From the NCBI RefSeq assembly GCF_001879205.1, contig NZ_MLFK01000006.1:496001-560000 (forward strand): DNA of 64,000 nt, given 5' to 3'. Below the pieces are notes generated by a model. The model saw nothing but the letters and a program-made list of their open reading frames with translations, searched no databases and was not told the origin of the DNA. Below, piece by piece: positions 9,427-17,651 of the stretch. Position 1 is the stretch's first letter; every line of letters begins with the position of its first letter. Made by a program: the position numbers and the translations under genes. Source of the DNA: Flavobacterium johnsoniae. Lineage in GTDB: Bacteria > Bacteroidota > Bacteroidia > Flavobacteriales > Flavobacteriaceae.

Positions 9427-11031
9427 ATGAAATATAGTTTTAATATAAAAACATTAGGAGTTGCTTTAATGGCCGTTTCTATTTTATCAAGCTGTACTAG
9501 CAACTTTGATGAAATAAACAAAGACCCTAATTCATTAATTGAAGAGGATTTGGATGCTTCAATGGCAGGACCTGCATTTGCAACAGCTCTTTATGCAGGT
9601 ATTCATAACGGAGCCGGAGAAACTACAGGATATGCAGACGATCAGGGAACCTGGGGTATTGCAACAGGTATTTTATCTTCTAGTTTTATTCATTACCTGT
9701 CTTCAGGATATGGTACAGAAAGAAATAATTACAGCGGGTACGAAGCAAGAGGATGGACAAGATTTTATACTATTGCTGCTCCAAGTTTGAATTATGCTTT
9801 TAAAGCAGCTGAAGGAAATGCTGAAGCTACAGCAATTCTTAAGATTTGGAAAGTATATATGTATAACCAAATGGTAGATCTTTACGGACCAATTCCTTAC
9901 TCTGAAGCGGGAAATAACAAAGAAAAGGTTCCTTATGATAGTGTTGAATCTATCTACGAAGACTTTTTTAAACTGCTTAACGAATCAGATGCAGTTTTAA
10001 GCTCTGCTTCTGTAAGTACAGTTTTAGCTCTTCAGCCAAATGACAGAGTTTACCAGGGAAGCACTGATAAGTGGAGAATTTTTGGTAACAGTTTAAGATT
10101 ACGTCTTGCATTAAGAATTTCTGATATACAGCCTGCTAAAGCAAAAACAGAAGCAGAAGCAGCGGTAGCAGCCGGAGTTATGCAGAATAATGACCAAAGT
10201 GCTTATTTTGCAGTTAGCAGTATAACGCCAAACAACCTAAATATCGTTGTAGGTGGATGGGGTTACAAAATGACCGCTTCTATGGAAAGTCTTTTGCTAG
10301 GATACAGCGATCCAAGGTTACAAAAATGGTTCTCTCCAGGAAAGACTGGTTTGTACATTGGAAGACCAAGCGGAACTTTAAATAAATATTTTGATGAAAA
10401 GAAAAACGAGGATTTCTCTCCTTTCAATGAAAATGTTTTAGGATTAGGACCAAATCCGGGTTCTTCTCCATTAAGCAATACTAAAAATATAGAAATTTTC
10501 ATGGCTTCTGAAAATTACTTTACAAGAGCAGAAGGTGCTTTGAACGGATGGAATATGGGAGGTTCTGCACAGTCATTATATGAAGCAGGAATTAGATTGT
10601 CTATGGCACAATGGGGAATTACAGATCCGGCAGCTATTAACAACTACATCGCTGGAACTGCATTGCCAAGTGCTCCAAATGTTAATACACTTTATCCAGG
10701 TTTAGTAACAGAAAGTATTCCGGTTAAATTGCCTGTTGCATGGTCAGCTTCTGTTGCAGATCAGCGTACACAAATTGCGGTTCAAAAATATTTAGCAATT
10801 TTCCCTGAATCCTGGGAGGCTTTTGCTGACTTAAGAAGAAGTGATGCTAAAGTTATTTATCAGCCGCTTAACACAGATAATACTGATGCAGGAGTTGGAA
10901 AAAGTCTGATAAAAAGAGTTATTTACGTTACAAATGAATATTCTTCAAACAGAGAAGCTGTTCTGGATGGTATTTCAAAATTAAAAGGTCCTGATACCGG
11001 AGGAACAAAACTTTGGTGGGATACTAAATAA
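9427..11031 (+). CDS. SusD/RagB-family outer-membrane lipoprotein
   Basis: Surface glycan-binding lipoprotein that forms the lid of the SusC channel. The lipobox is visible (ILSSC, Cys at about residue 23), followed by DEINKDPNSL, typical of the SusD-like-2 branch. The middle carries the helical repeats with VYMYNQMVDLYGPIPYSEA, and the C-terminus has the conserved PESWEAFADLRRSDA segment. At 534 aa it has normal length. It pairs with the SusC gene 17 bases upstream and is followed by a good terminator. Confidence 0.96.
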   Translation: MKYSFNIKTLGVALMAVSILSSCTSNFDEINKDPNSLIEEDLDASMAGPAFATALYAGIHNGAGETTGYADDQGTWGIATGILSSSFIHYLSSGYGTERNNYSGYEARGWTRFYTIAAPSLNYAFKAAEGNAEATAILKIWKVYMYNQMVDLYGPIPYSEAGNNKEKVPYDSVESIYEDFFKLLNESDAVLSSASVSTVLALQPNDRVYQGSTDKWRIFGNSLRLRLALRISDIQPAKAKTEAEAAVAAGVMQNNDQSAYFAVSSITPNNLNIVVGGWGYKMTASMESLLLGYSDPRLQKWFSPGKTGLYIGRPSGTLNKYFDEKKNEDFSPFNENVLGLGPNPGSSPLSNTKNIEIFMASENYFTRAEGALNGWNMGGSAQSLYEAGIRLSMAQWGITDPAAINNYIAGTALPSAPNVNTLYPGLVTESIPVKLPVAWSASVADQRTQIAVQKYLAIFPESWEAFADLRRSDAKVIYQPLNTDNTDAGVGKSLIKRVIYVTNEYSSNREAVLDGISKLKGPDTGGTKLWWDTK

Positions 11032-11043
11032 TTAATTTGGTGA

Positions 11044-11068
11044 GTAAAGACACACACACATTCTTTAC
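11044..11068. other. Hairpin with CA-repeat loop after susD
   Basis: Arms GTAAAGA and TCTTTAC flank a loop made almost wholly of a CA repeat. A second CA run lies before the GH3 gene at 3374-3385. It sits just before the stronger terminator and may belong to the same 3' end. Confidence 0.4.
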
Positions 11069-11079
11069 TTAAAATAGCG

Positions 11080-11108
11080 AAAGGAGAGGAAACTCTCCTT
11101 TTGTTTTA
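11080..11108 (+). terminator. Rho-independent terminator after susD
   Basis: A perfect 9-bp stem (AAAGGAGAG / CTCTCCTTT) with a 4-base loop is followed by a T-rich stretch. It ends the susCD transcript and may let the downstream genes be expressed at a lower level. Confidence 0.8.
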
Positions 11109-11123
11109 TATAAAAGTTAGATC

Positions 11124-12173
11124 ATGCATTTAAAAAAATATAGCGCAGTTGTTTTATTAGTTTCAGTTTTTATTGCGTGTAAATCAATTCAAAACCAACC
11201 CAAAGCAGTTAATATTACTCAAGATTATATTGCCATAAATCCGGTTACAACTGCCAGTCATGCTTCAACATTAGTTGAATTAGAGCCAAATACACTTTTA
11301 GCGGCCTGGTTTGGCGGAAAATACGAAGGCGCAAAAGATGTGGGGATTTATATTTCTTCTTATAAAGAACAAAAATGGTCTGCTCCTAAAGAACTTATCA
11401 AACCTTTAGTTAAAGACGGAGACACACTGCCTTGCTGGAATCCGGTTTTGTTTAAAAGTAAAAGCCAGAATCTGTATTTGTTTTATAAAGTAGGGAAAAA
11501 TCCAAGAGAATGGTTTGGTGCCATGATTGTTTCTAAAGATGATGGAAAAACATGGAGTGATTCTAAATATCTTCCAAAAGGTATTTTAGGACCAATTCGA
11601 AACAAGCCCATCGAAACCGCTCCCGGAGTTATTTTATGTGGCAGCAGTACTGAAAGTATCGACGATAATAAATGGAGAGTTTTTATAGAAACCTACACAG
11701 AAGCAACCAATAGCTGGACAATTACCGGTATTAACGACAAGAAAAATTTCGATATCATTCAGCCCGCATTTTTAGTTCATTCTGATAAAAAAATCCAGAT
11801 TTTATCCCGAAGCCGGCACAATAAACTAATTTCGAGCTGGTCTGAAGACGACGGGAAAACCTGGCAGAAAACAGACATCATAAATGTAGTAAATTCAAAC
11901 TCCGGAGTAGATGCGTTAACTTTATCAAACCACTCTTTTTTATTGGTAAACAATCCTTTAAAAATGGGAAAAGACTGGTTTAACGGAAGAAATATTCTTG
12001 ATGTAGAATATTCTAAAGATGGTGTAAATTGGAAGAAATTATTTGATTTAGAGAATCAGAAAGAAGGTGAATTTAGTTATCCGGCGATTATTCAGACTTC
12101 TGATAAAAAAGTTCATATATTGTACACTTATAACAGAAAATTTATCAAGCATACTACATTTGATTTAAAATAA
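11124..12173 (+). CDS. Sialidase-like (BNR) propeller lipoprotein
   Basis: Predicted exported glycosidase of the neuraminidase-like BNR group. The lipobox is FIAC (Cys19), so the protein is probably membrane-anchored. Several Asp-box motifs are visible (SKDDGKTW at about residue 135, SEDDGKTW at about 245, SKDGVNW at about 295), as expected for a propeller. The conserved HASTLVELEPNTLLAAWFGG opening is typical of the predicted-neuraminidase family in plant-glycan loci, where true sialidase activity is often unproven. It is followed 6 bases later by the mutarotase gene. A role in removing a terminal sugar is inferred; the substrate is unknown. Confidence 0.8.
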   Translation: MHLKKYSAVVLLVSVFIACKSIQNQPKAVNITQDYIAINPVTTASHASTLVELEPNTLLAAWFGGKYEGAKDVGIYISSYKEQKWSAPKELIKPLVKDGDTLPCWNPVLFKSKSQNLYLFYKVGKNPREWFGAMIVSKDDGKTWSDSKYLPKGILGPIRNKPIETAPGVILCGSSTESIDDNKWRVFIETYTEATNSWTITGINDKKNFDIIQPAFLVHSDKKIQILSRSRHNKLISSWSEDDGKTWQKTDIINVVNSNSGVDALTLSNHSFLLVNNPLKMGKDWFNGRNILDVEYSKDGVNWKKLFDLENQKEGEFSYPAIIQTSDKKVHILYTYNRKFIKHTTFDLK

Positions 12174-12179
12174 AAAAAC

Positions 12180-12512
12180 ATGAAAAAATACTGTCTTGCC
12201 TTAGACTTAAATAACCACCCGGAATTAATTGCAGAATACATCGAATACCATAAAAATGTCTGGCCCGAAATACAGAAAAGTATTAAGGATTCTGGAATCA
12301 TTAATTTAGAGATTTACCATGTTGACGATCGTTTGTTTATGATTATGGAAACCAATGATGATTTTTCATTTACAGAAAAAGCAAAACTGGATGCCGAAAA
12401 TCCGAAAGTCCAGGAATGGGAAACTTTAATGTGGAAATTTCAGAAAGCATTACCGCAAGCCAAATCTGGAGAAAAATGGATTTTAATGGATAAGATTTTT
12501 GAACTGAAATAG
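12180..12512 (+). CDS. L-rhamnose/L-fucose mutarotase family protein
   Basis: Small protein (110 aa) of the L-rhamnose mutarotase fold, which interconverts the alpha and beta anomers of deoxysugars. Family features are the N-terminal YCLALDL strand, YIEYHKNVWPEI with the conserved His, and a C-terminal KWILMDKIFEL. No signal peptide, so it is cytoplasmic. One branch of this family works on L-fucose; because a GH29 fucosidase is in the same locus and no rhamnosidase is visible, fucose is the more likely substrate here, but that is inference. Confidence 0.88.
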   Translation: MKKYCLALDLNNHPELIAEYIEYHKNVWPEIQKSIKDSGIINLEIYHVDDRLFMIMETNDDFSFTEKAKLDAENPKVQEWETLMWKFQKALPQAKSGEKWILMDKIFELK

Positions 12513-12585
12513 CCTTTTTATGGTACGCGGATGAAACGGATTTGTTTCCGTAAATCTGCTCGTAATTTTGGATAATTAATTAAAT

Positions 12586-13563
12586 ATGAAATTTTTACAA
12601 AACTTCAACTTTAAATTTATTTACAGTCTGCTTTTTTTGAGCCTAATTACAAATGCTCAGAACAATAAAATGGCGCAGACTTTCTACAAACACGATAAAT
12701 ATCTTTCTTCGGATAAATTAGAAGGTCGTTTCGTGGGAACAAAAGGAAACAACGATGCGGCAGCTTACATCAAAAAATATTTTAAAAAATATGGTTTGCA
12801 AAAGTTTAATGATACTTACGATCAGCCCTTTAAGGTATTTGTAAAAGAAGGAATCAATAAGGCAAAATCCGACAGCGTTTCGACTCAAAATGTTTTCGGC
12901 TTTATCGAAGGATGTGATGAAAAACTCAAAAATGAATTTATTGTTATAGGTGCGCATTACGATCATTGGGGCTGGGGCGGAAAAGGTTCCGGAAGCAAGA
13001 AAAAAGACACGATTGCGATTCATAACGGTGCAGATGATAATGCATCCGGGGTTTCGGCTTTGTTGTGTATTTTAGAAGAAGTTTCGAAATTGAAAATTAA
13101 ACCCAAACGAAGTATTATTTTTATTTCTTTCAGCGGAGAAGAAGAAGGTTTATTAGGATCGAAATATTTCATAAATCATTTACCAGTCAAAAAAGAGTCT
13201 GTAAAAGTAATGCTCAATATGGATATGGTAGGAAGATTAAATGCCGAAAAACAAATTTATATGGGTGGTGCCGGAACTTTTCCTAACGGTGTTGAACTTA
13301 TGAAAAAGCTAGGAGAAAACAGCGGACTAAATCCGATAGTTTTTGCTGGAGATGTCGGCGGTTCTGACCATGTTTCTTTCTACAAAGCTTCCATTTCCGC
13401 CATAGGTTTCCACACCGGCGGTCACCCGCAATATCACACTCCCGAAGACGATATCGATTTAATTAATTTTGAAGGCGGTGCTTTGGTTTCAAAATATATT
13501 TATAATGCTTTGGTAAGTATTGCGAATTATAATGAGGAGTTGGTTTTTATAAAGCAGGATTAG
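12586..13563 (+). CDS. M28-family zinc peptidase, exported
   Basis: Aminopeptidase-like metallopeptidase with a signal peptide (MKFLQNFN...NAQ). The co-catalytic zinc ligands of M28 can be followed in order: AHYDH (about residue 125), NGADDNASG (about 150), SGEEEGLLG (about 187), NMDMVGR (about 213) and the late GHPQYHTPEDD histidine (about 285). Its place at the end of the glycan locus suggests digestion of glycoprotein peptides or a housekeeping role. A dispersed intergenic repeat fragment (GCGGATGAAACGGAT) lies upstream at about 12524-12540. Confidence 0.92.
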   Translation: MKFLQNFNFKFIYSLLFLSLITNAQNNKMAQTFYKHDKYLSSDKLEGRFVGTKGNNDAAAYIKKYFKKYGLQKFNDTYDQPFKVFVKEGINKAKSDSVSTQNVFGFIEGCDEKLKNEFIVIGAHYDHWGWGGKGSGSKKKDTIAIHNGADDNASGVSALLCILEEVSKLKIKPKRSIIFISFSGEEEGLLGSKYFINHLPVKKESVKVMLNMDMVGRLNAEKQIYMGGAGTFPNGVELMKKLGENSGLNPIVFAGDVGGSDHVSFYKASISAIGFHTGGHPQYHTPEDDIDLINFEGGALVSKYIYNALVSIANYNEELVFIKQD

Positions 13564-13568
13564 AAGTG

Positions 13569-13604
13569 AAAACAGCGCAAAGTCAGACATTTGCACTGTT
13601 TTTT
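13569..13604 (+). terminator. Terminator after the M28 gene
   Basis: A 13-bp stem with one mismatch (AAAACAGCGCAAA against TTTGCACTGTTTT), an 8-base loop and six T residues follow the peptidase stop by 5 bases. It closes the first utilisation locus. Confidence 0.85.
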
Positions 13605-13677
13605 GTTGAAGACTTTGAAAAGCGAATCAAATGTATGAGATTTTATATAGCTTTTTAAAAGACTGTTTTTTATAATT

Positions 13678-14094
13678 TTAAATATTGTTTAATCCTTTGC
13701 TTCCATTGTACTTTACCCTCCAATTTAATTTCTCAAGCTGTTGTTTTGAAATTTTATAAGTAATAAATTTTTTATTTATAACAACAGTTTCAATATTGTT
13801 ATAAACATATTCTTTATCTTCTTTGGTAAAGAAAACAATATATAAGAAATTATCCTTAGAGGTTTCTTTCATTAGACTCTCAATAGGTTCACGAACAAGT
13901 GGCGAACTTTCATTAGAGAAAAAATTAAAACTACCACCTGCTGAACATGTAAAAAAAACATCAGATTCTTTGTCTAATAAGAGTGTAGTATAATATATAT
14001 ATTCTTTGCTTAAATTTATTATAACTAACTTATCTTTTACATATGAGCAAGAAGTAAATAATATTAATATAGTAAATAAAAGATTATATTTCAC
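13678..14094 (-). CDS. Hypothetical lipoprotein
   Basis: Unrecognised 138-aa protein. A signal peptide with lipobox FTSC (Cys16) makes it a probable lipoprotein. The rest is a mix of short beta strands and lysine/asparagine-rich loops (DKESDVFFTCSAGG, TKEDKEYVYNN) with no motif I know. It stands alone, convergent with the M28 gene and 184 bases from the next gene on the same strand. Its reading frame is very AT-rich, more so than the hydrolase genes, which may point to a recent arrival. Confidence 0.6.
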   Translation of the reverse strand: MKYNLLFTILILFTSCSYVKDKLVIINLSKEYIYYTTLLLDKESDVFFTCSAGGSFNFFSNESSPLVREPIESLMKETSKDNFLYIVFFTKEDKEYVYNNIETVVINKKFITYKISKQQLEKLNWRVKYNGSKGLNNI

Positions 14095-14278
14095 AGGTAT
14101 TTATTTAAAAGGATTTGATGAGGTATGTGTTGAGAATTTCACCGTTCCCGCATGAAACTTTCGTCTGGATCATACTGGTAAAGTCTAGTTTTTTGATTTA
14201 TAAAAAATTCGCAGAGCAATTAATTTAAGTTACAAGATTTTCATCATCAGAATGCTTACAATTTTTATATTAAATTTT

Positions 14279-14725
14279 TTAATTATATACGGCGGGTAAA
14301 ATTTCATAAGTGAATGTGAAATCTAATTTATTACCTAATACCCAATTTTTTTTAAATTGAAATTCATAATTTCCGTTGATAAAAATAGAATCTATTTTGC
14401 GTAAATATTCATTTTTAAGTTTATTCTGTTTTTTATTCAATTTATATTTCTTAGAATATGAATAAGAAAAATTAACTGATTTATCAGTTGAATGTTTTGG
14501 CGTTGAAAATTTTAGAAAAACTACCTCAGTTTTTATTGGTACAAGAGAAACGGAGTCTTTAAAAAAGACTCGAATTGTCCCTTTTATTTGAGCTGCGTAT
14601 TGGATTGTTTTATCAAAAAATGTTTTTTCTTCATTACTTAGAAACTTAATATCCTCAGTGGGTTGTCCTTGACACTTTAAATTAGTAAGTAAGAAAATAA
14701 ATAAAATAAAATGTAATGCTTTCAT
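14279..14725 (-). CDS. Hypothetical exported protein, TonB-like length
   Basis: Unrecognised 148-aa protein with an N-terminal hydrophobic signal (MKALHFILFIFLLTN) followed by KCQGQ, which is either a weak lipobox or a normal cleavage site. The remainder alternates strand-like segments (IKGTIRVFFKDSVSLVPIKT, NGNYEFQFKKNW) with a lysine-rich middle. The pattern of a short secreted beta domain resembles energy-transducer-like or TonB C-terminal-like proteins in this phylum, but I see no diagnostic motif and do not assign that function. Confidence 0.55.
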   Translation of the reverse strand: MKALHFILFIFLLTNLKCQGQPTEDIKFLSNEEKTFFDKTIQYAAQIKGTIRVFFKDSVSLVPIKTEVVFLKFSTPKHSTDKSVNFSYSYSKKYKLNKKQNKLKNEYLRKIDSIFINGNYEFQFKKNWVLGNKLDFTFTYEILPAVYN

Positions 14726-15056
14726 GTATAAAATTTATATTATTGATGGATAAAATTCATTACAAACAAAACAAAAGGTCAAGTGTTTATATCGTAAAAA
14801 TTATCAGCAAAAATATGATTGAACAAAACACGATAACGCCCACCATATGATTTAAATCACTATTGTCATTTTTTTTTATTGACATTTCCTCTTGGAGACC
14901 ATATTTCTGAAAATGTAATAAAATCAAAATCATTATCATTAAATACAATAATTGTATTTAAGTAAATAAATCTTGTAAATGCTCCTATAATTTCAAGTAA
15001 ATATCGGCCTAATATTATTTCTAGAAAATCCATTTTAGATAAATTTTTGCAATAAA
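14726..15056. other. Gene-free AT-rich stretch
   Basis: Between the hypothetical gene and the MscS terminator I see no credible gene, tRNA or repeat. It contains AT-rich fragments only, possibly remains of a degraded gene. Confidence 0.4.
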
Positions 15057-15057
15057 T

Positions 15058-15094
15058 AAAAAATGGTTTGAGTAAATAATTCTCAAACCATTTT
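15058..15094 (-). terminator. Terminator of the MscS gene
   Basis: A perfect 13-bp stem (AAAATGGTTTGAG / CTCAAACCATTTT) with a 9-base loop, followed on the minus strand by six T residues. It lies just past the channel gene's stop. Confidence 0.88.
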
Positions 15095-15106
15095 CTTTCT
15101 AATTAT

Positions 15107-17464
15107 TTATGTCGAAAAAGTCAGTCCTTTTGCTTTAAAATTGCTAAATAAAACTTGTTTAGCCGTACTTATAGTTTCTTCGGTTCTGTAGATACTGCAC
15201 CAGAATTTAATTTGTAATTTGAATTTTCCATCAGAAATAGAATTGTAGTAAATCTGAGATGGTTTATCGTTGTTTACTAAAGGAAGATTCTCAAGCGAAT
15301 TTAAAATAGTGGCATTAATTTCTTCTGGAGCTGCATCTCCGGTAATTTCAATGGAAATATCTACTAGTTTAAAATTGTCAGTGTAAGTCCAGTTGGTAAT
15401 GTTTTGAGATAATAAATTACCATTCGGAATAATGATTTCGGCACCATTTGGAGCATTGATTTTGGTTGTTCGCAATCCCATCGATTTTACGCGTCCTCTT
15501 TCAGAACTAATATCAATAACATCACCAATTTGAATAGGTTTATCAAAAATTAAGATGATACCCGAAACGAAATTGTTTACTACGTTTTGAAGTCCAAGTC
15601 CAACACCCACACCTAATGCGCCTAAAAGAATACTCAGTTTGTCTAGAGGCATTCCAGAAGCGGCAACGGCTAAAAGATAACCCACAATCAGCACAATAAG
15701 TCTTGTAATGAGTAATTTAGAATGCTGCCTTTTGTTGATGTTTTCTTCGTTTTCGTCCTCGATTTCTCCAAAAAAGTAAGCTACATAATTTTGCAATAAA
15801 TGCGCTGCCCAGACAATGATAAAAAACAATACAATATTCCCTAAAGTAAAAGTGATGCTTCCAATAGTATTCGGACGGTTTAATAATGTTCCGAAAGAAG
15901 AGCGTAAGGATTCCCAAATATTTAAATTGGAGGCAATTACAATCAGCCACATATAACTGATTACAATAATAAATGGTTTTTTCAGTGTATCAGATAAATT
16001 CTCATAATCAAAAATCTTTTCGATGCCGCGTTTTACTCGGGTTGTGTAAATCTGTAGAAGGATAATTTCCAGAATTATTTTTAAAAGAACGCTCAATGCC
16101 ACAATCTGAGTAAGAGAAATAAAAGCAGTTAAGCTCAGCATATTGGAAAGAGAAACTCTTCCGAAAACATTATAAAGTATGGATAAACCATTTAGTCCAA
16201 TAAAAATAATGCTGGCCCATTTAAAAAATCCCTTAATATACAATTGATCTTTTAAACTCTTAATTTGTACCAGACCATATCGGATTCCTAAAACGTTTAT
16301 GATTATGAAAGAGCAGCGTTGAAATAACCCAACTTCGATAAAAAGATCCAGGAAACATAGTGCAAAAAATAATCCGAAAAGCAATAACCAGTTTCGCATT
16401 GATTTTCCAGACCAATCTTTTCTAAACAAGATTGTAAGAACACCCAATAATCCCAACTGAAGTAATTCTAAAAACAGGGCAGGGGCATACAGATTTGTTA
16501 CTACGGCAATATTTAATGCAATTGCTGCTATAGGAAGAATTACGCCTCTGTTTAAATACTTAAAATTGAAAAGGGTAAGATTTTCGGCATGCCCATTAGA
16601 TTTTAAATATTTCAAATTGCGTGAAATATACCAGGCCAAAAGCGCCATAAAAAAGCATAAAGTGATTAATCCACCCGCTTTATAACTTAAATAATAAGCG
16701 GCAACATTTTCCTCAATTATAATTTTTGCTTTAATGTTGTGTGATACTGTTTTTTTTGCTGTCGTATCAGTGCTCCATAAAGAAGGGTATTCTTTTTTTA
16801 GTATACTTATTCCTGATTTTTCGAGTTTTGTTTCTACAGTAGTGAGGGCGTTCGAAACAGCAATTTTATGTTCAACAGTCAGCCTTTTTTTTAGATTTAA
16901 GATTTCCTGATTTTTGGTCATCAGGCTGTCGGCTTTTAGGTATCTTTTTTTAAGATTAGCCAATTCTGTTTTGAATTGCTTTCTTAAGATAGTATCTTTA
17001 ATTAAGGTAAATAAAGTTTTGTCCTTGCGTAGATCAAGAATTCTGCTTTTAATTTTTTCAAGATTTTGATTGCGTGTGTTTATCGCAGTATTTTGATCGT
17101 TTAGTTCCTGTTCAATTTCTTTTAAAACAATGCGGTACATCTGCTGATTGCGCACATTTGGATTTGCACCTTTTAAACTTGCTAATATCAAGTCAAGTTT
17201 ACTTTCGGTTCTTTTAATATCCCCAAACAAATGGAATGTACTTCCTTCAAATTCAGCGTCATTCGCCGCTGATTGTAAAACATCTCCGGCTTTTTCAATT
17301 GCGATTAAATAATCGCTGTCGGTAGTAGTTTCTTCAAATAATTTGGACTTGTTTTCGTTTTTCGGCGCTGTAGTTTGCTTAGATGTCTGCGAATAAGAAA
17401 ATGATGCAAAAAATAACATCATCAATAAGGCTGATAAATAGAACGAATTTCTTTTTGAATTCAT
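15107..17464 (-). CDS. Large MscS-family mechanosensitive channel
   Basis: Inner-membrane channel that opens under membrane tension or has a related solute-release role. It has a signal peptide (ending SYSQ), a ~200-residue periplasmic region with coiled-coil character (residues ~60-230), then about ten hydrophobic segments from ~245 to ~600, and the MscS core: GALGVGVGLGLQNVVNNF (pore helix and Gly-rich kink), GIILIFDKPIQIGDVI and the beta domain KINAPNGAEIIIPNGNLLSQ. At 785 aa it belongs to the large MscK/MscM-like group, not the small MscS type. It stands as a single transcription unit. Confidence 0.93.
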   Translation of the reverse strand: MNSKRNSFYLSALLMMLFFASFSYSQTSKQTTAPKNENKSKLFEETTTDSDYLIAIEKAGDVLQSAANDAEFEGSTFHLFGDIKRTESKLDLILASLKGANPNVRNQQMYRIVLKEIEQELNDQNTAINTRNQNLEKIKSRILDLRKDKTLFTLIKDTILRKQFKTELANLKKRYLKADSLMTKNQEILNLKKRLTVEHKIAVSNALTTVETKLEKSGISILKKEYPSLWSTDTTAKKTVSHNIKAKIIIEENVAAYYLSYKAGGLITLCFFMALLAWYISRNLKYLKSNGHAENLTLFNFKYLNRGVILPIAAIALNIAVVTNLYAPALFLELLQLGLLGVLTILFRKDWSGKSMRNWLLLFGLFFALCFLDLFIEVGLFQRCSFIIINVLGIRYGLVQIKSLKDQLYIKGFFKWASIIFIGLNGLSILYNVFGRVSLSNMLSLTAFISLTQIVALSVLLKIILEIILLQIYTTRVKRGIEKIFDYENLSDTLKKPFIIVISYMWLIVIASNLNIWESLRSSFGTLLNRPNTIGSITFTLGNIVLFFIIVWAAHLLQNYVAYFFGEIEDENEENINKRQHSKLLITRLIVLIVGYLLAVAASGMPLDKLSILLGALGVGVGLGLQNVVNNFVSGIILIFDKPIQIGDVIDISSERGRVKSMGLRTTKINAPNGAEIIIPNGNLLSQNITNWTYTDNFKLVDISIEITGDAAPEEINATILNSLENLPLVNNDKPSQIYYNSISDGKFKLQIKFWCSIYRTEETISTAKQVLFSNFKAKGLTFST

Positions 17465-17552
17465 AATTAATTTGGTGATTTATAAGGTCACCAAATTTAA
17501 TTGTTTTTTGGAGAGGTTTGGTTTTAATGTAAGAAATTTGATCGATGGAATT

Positions 17553-17592
17553 AAAACATCTGCGGTTTTTAAAATAATCGCAGATGTTTTTT
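17553..17592 (-). terminator. Terminator at the 3' end of the 40-kb phage-like region
   Basis: A perfect 12-bp stem (AAAACATCTGCG / CGCAGATGTTTT) with a 14-base loop. On the minus strand it follows the last leucine-rich-repeat gene by about 60 bases. T-runs flank both sides (six on the plus side), so it may work in both directions and insulate the region from the channel gene promoter. Confidence 0.75.
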
Positions 17593-17651
17593 AGTTTTTA
17601 AAATATCAAGCAATAACCGATTTAGAGATTTTTAATGATTATCGAAAATAT

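Noticed and set aside
13678..14725. A toxin-immunity pair in the two small genes after the M28 peptidase
   Set aside because: Both carry export signals and neither shows a toxin or immunity pattern.
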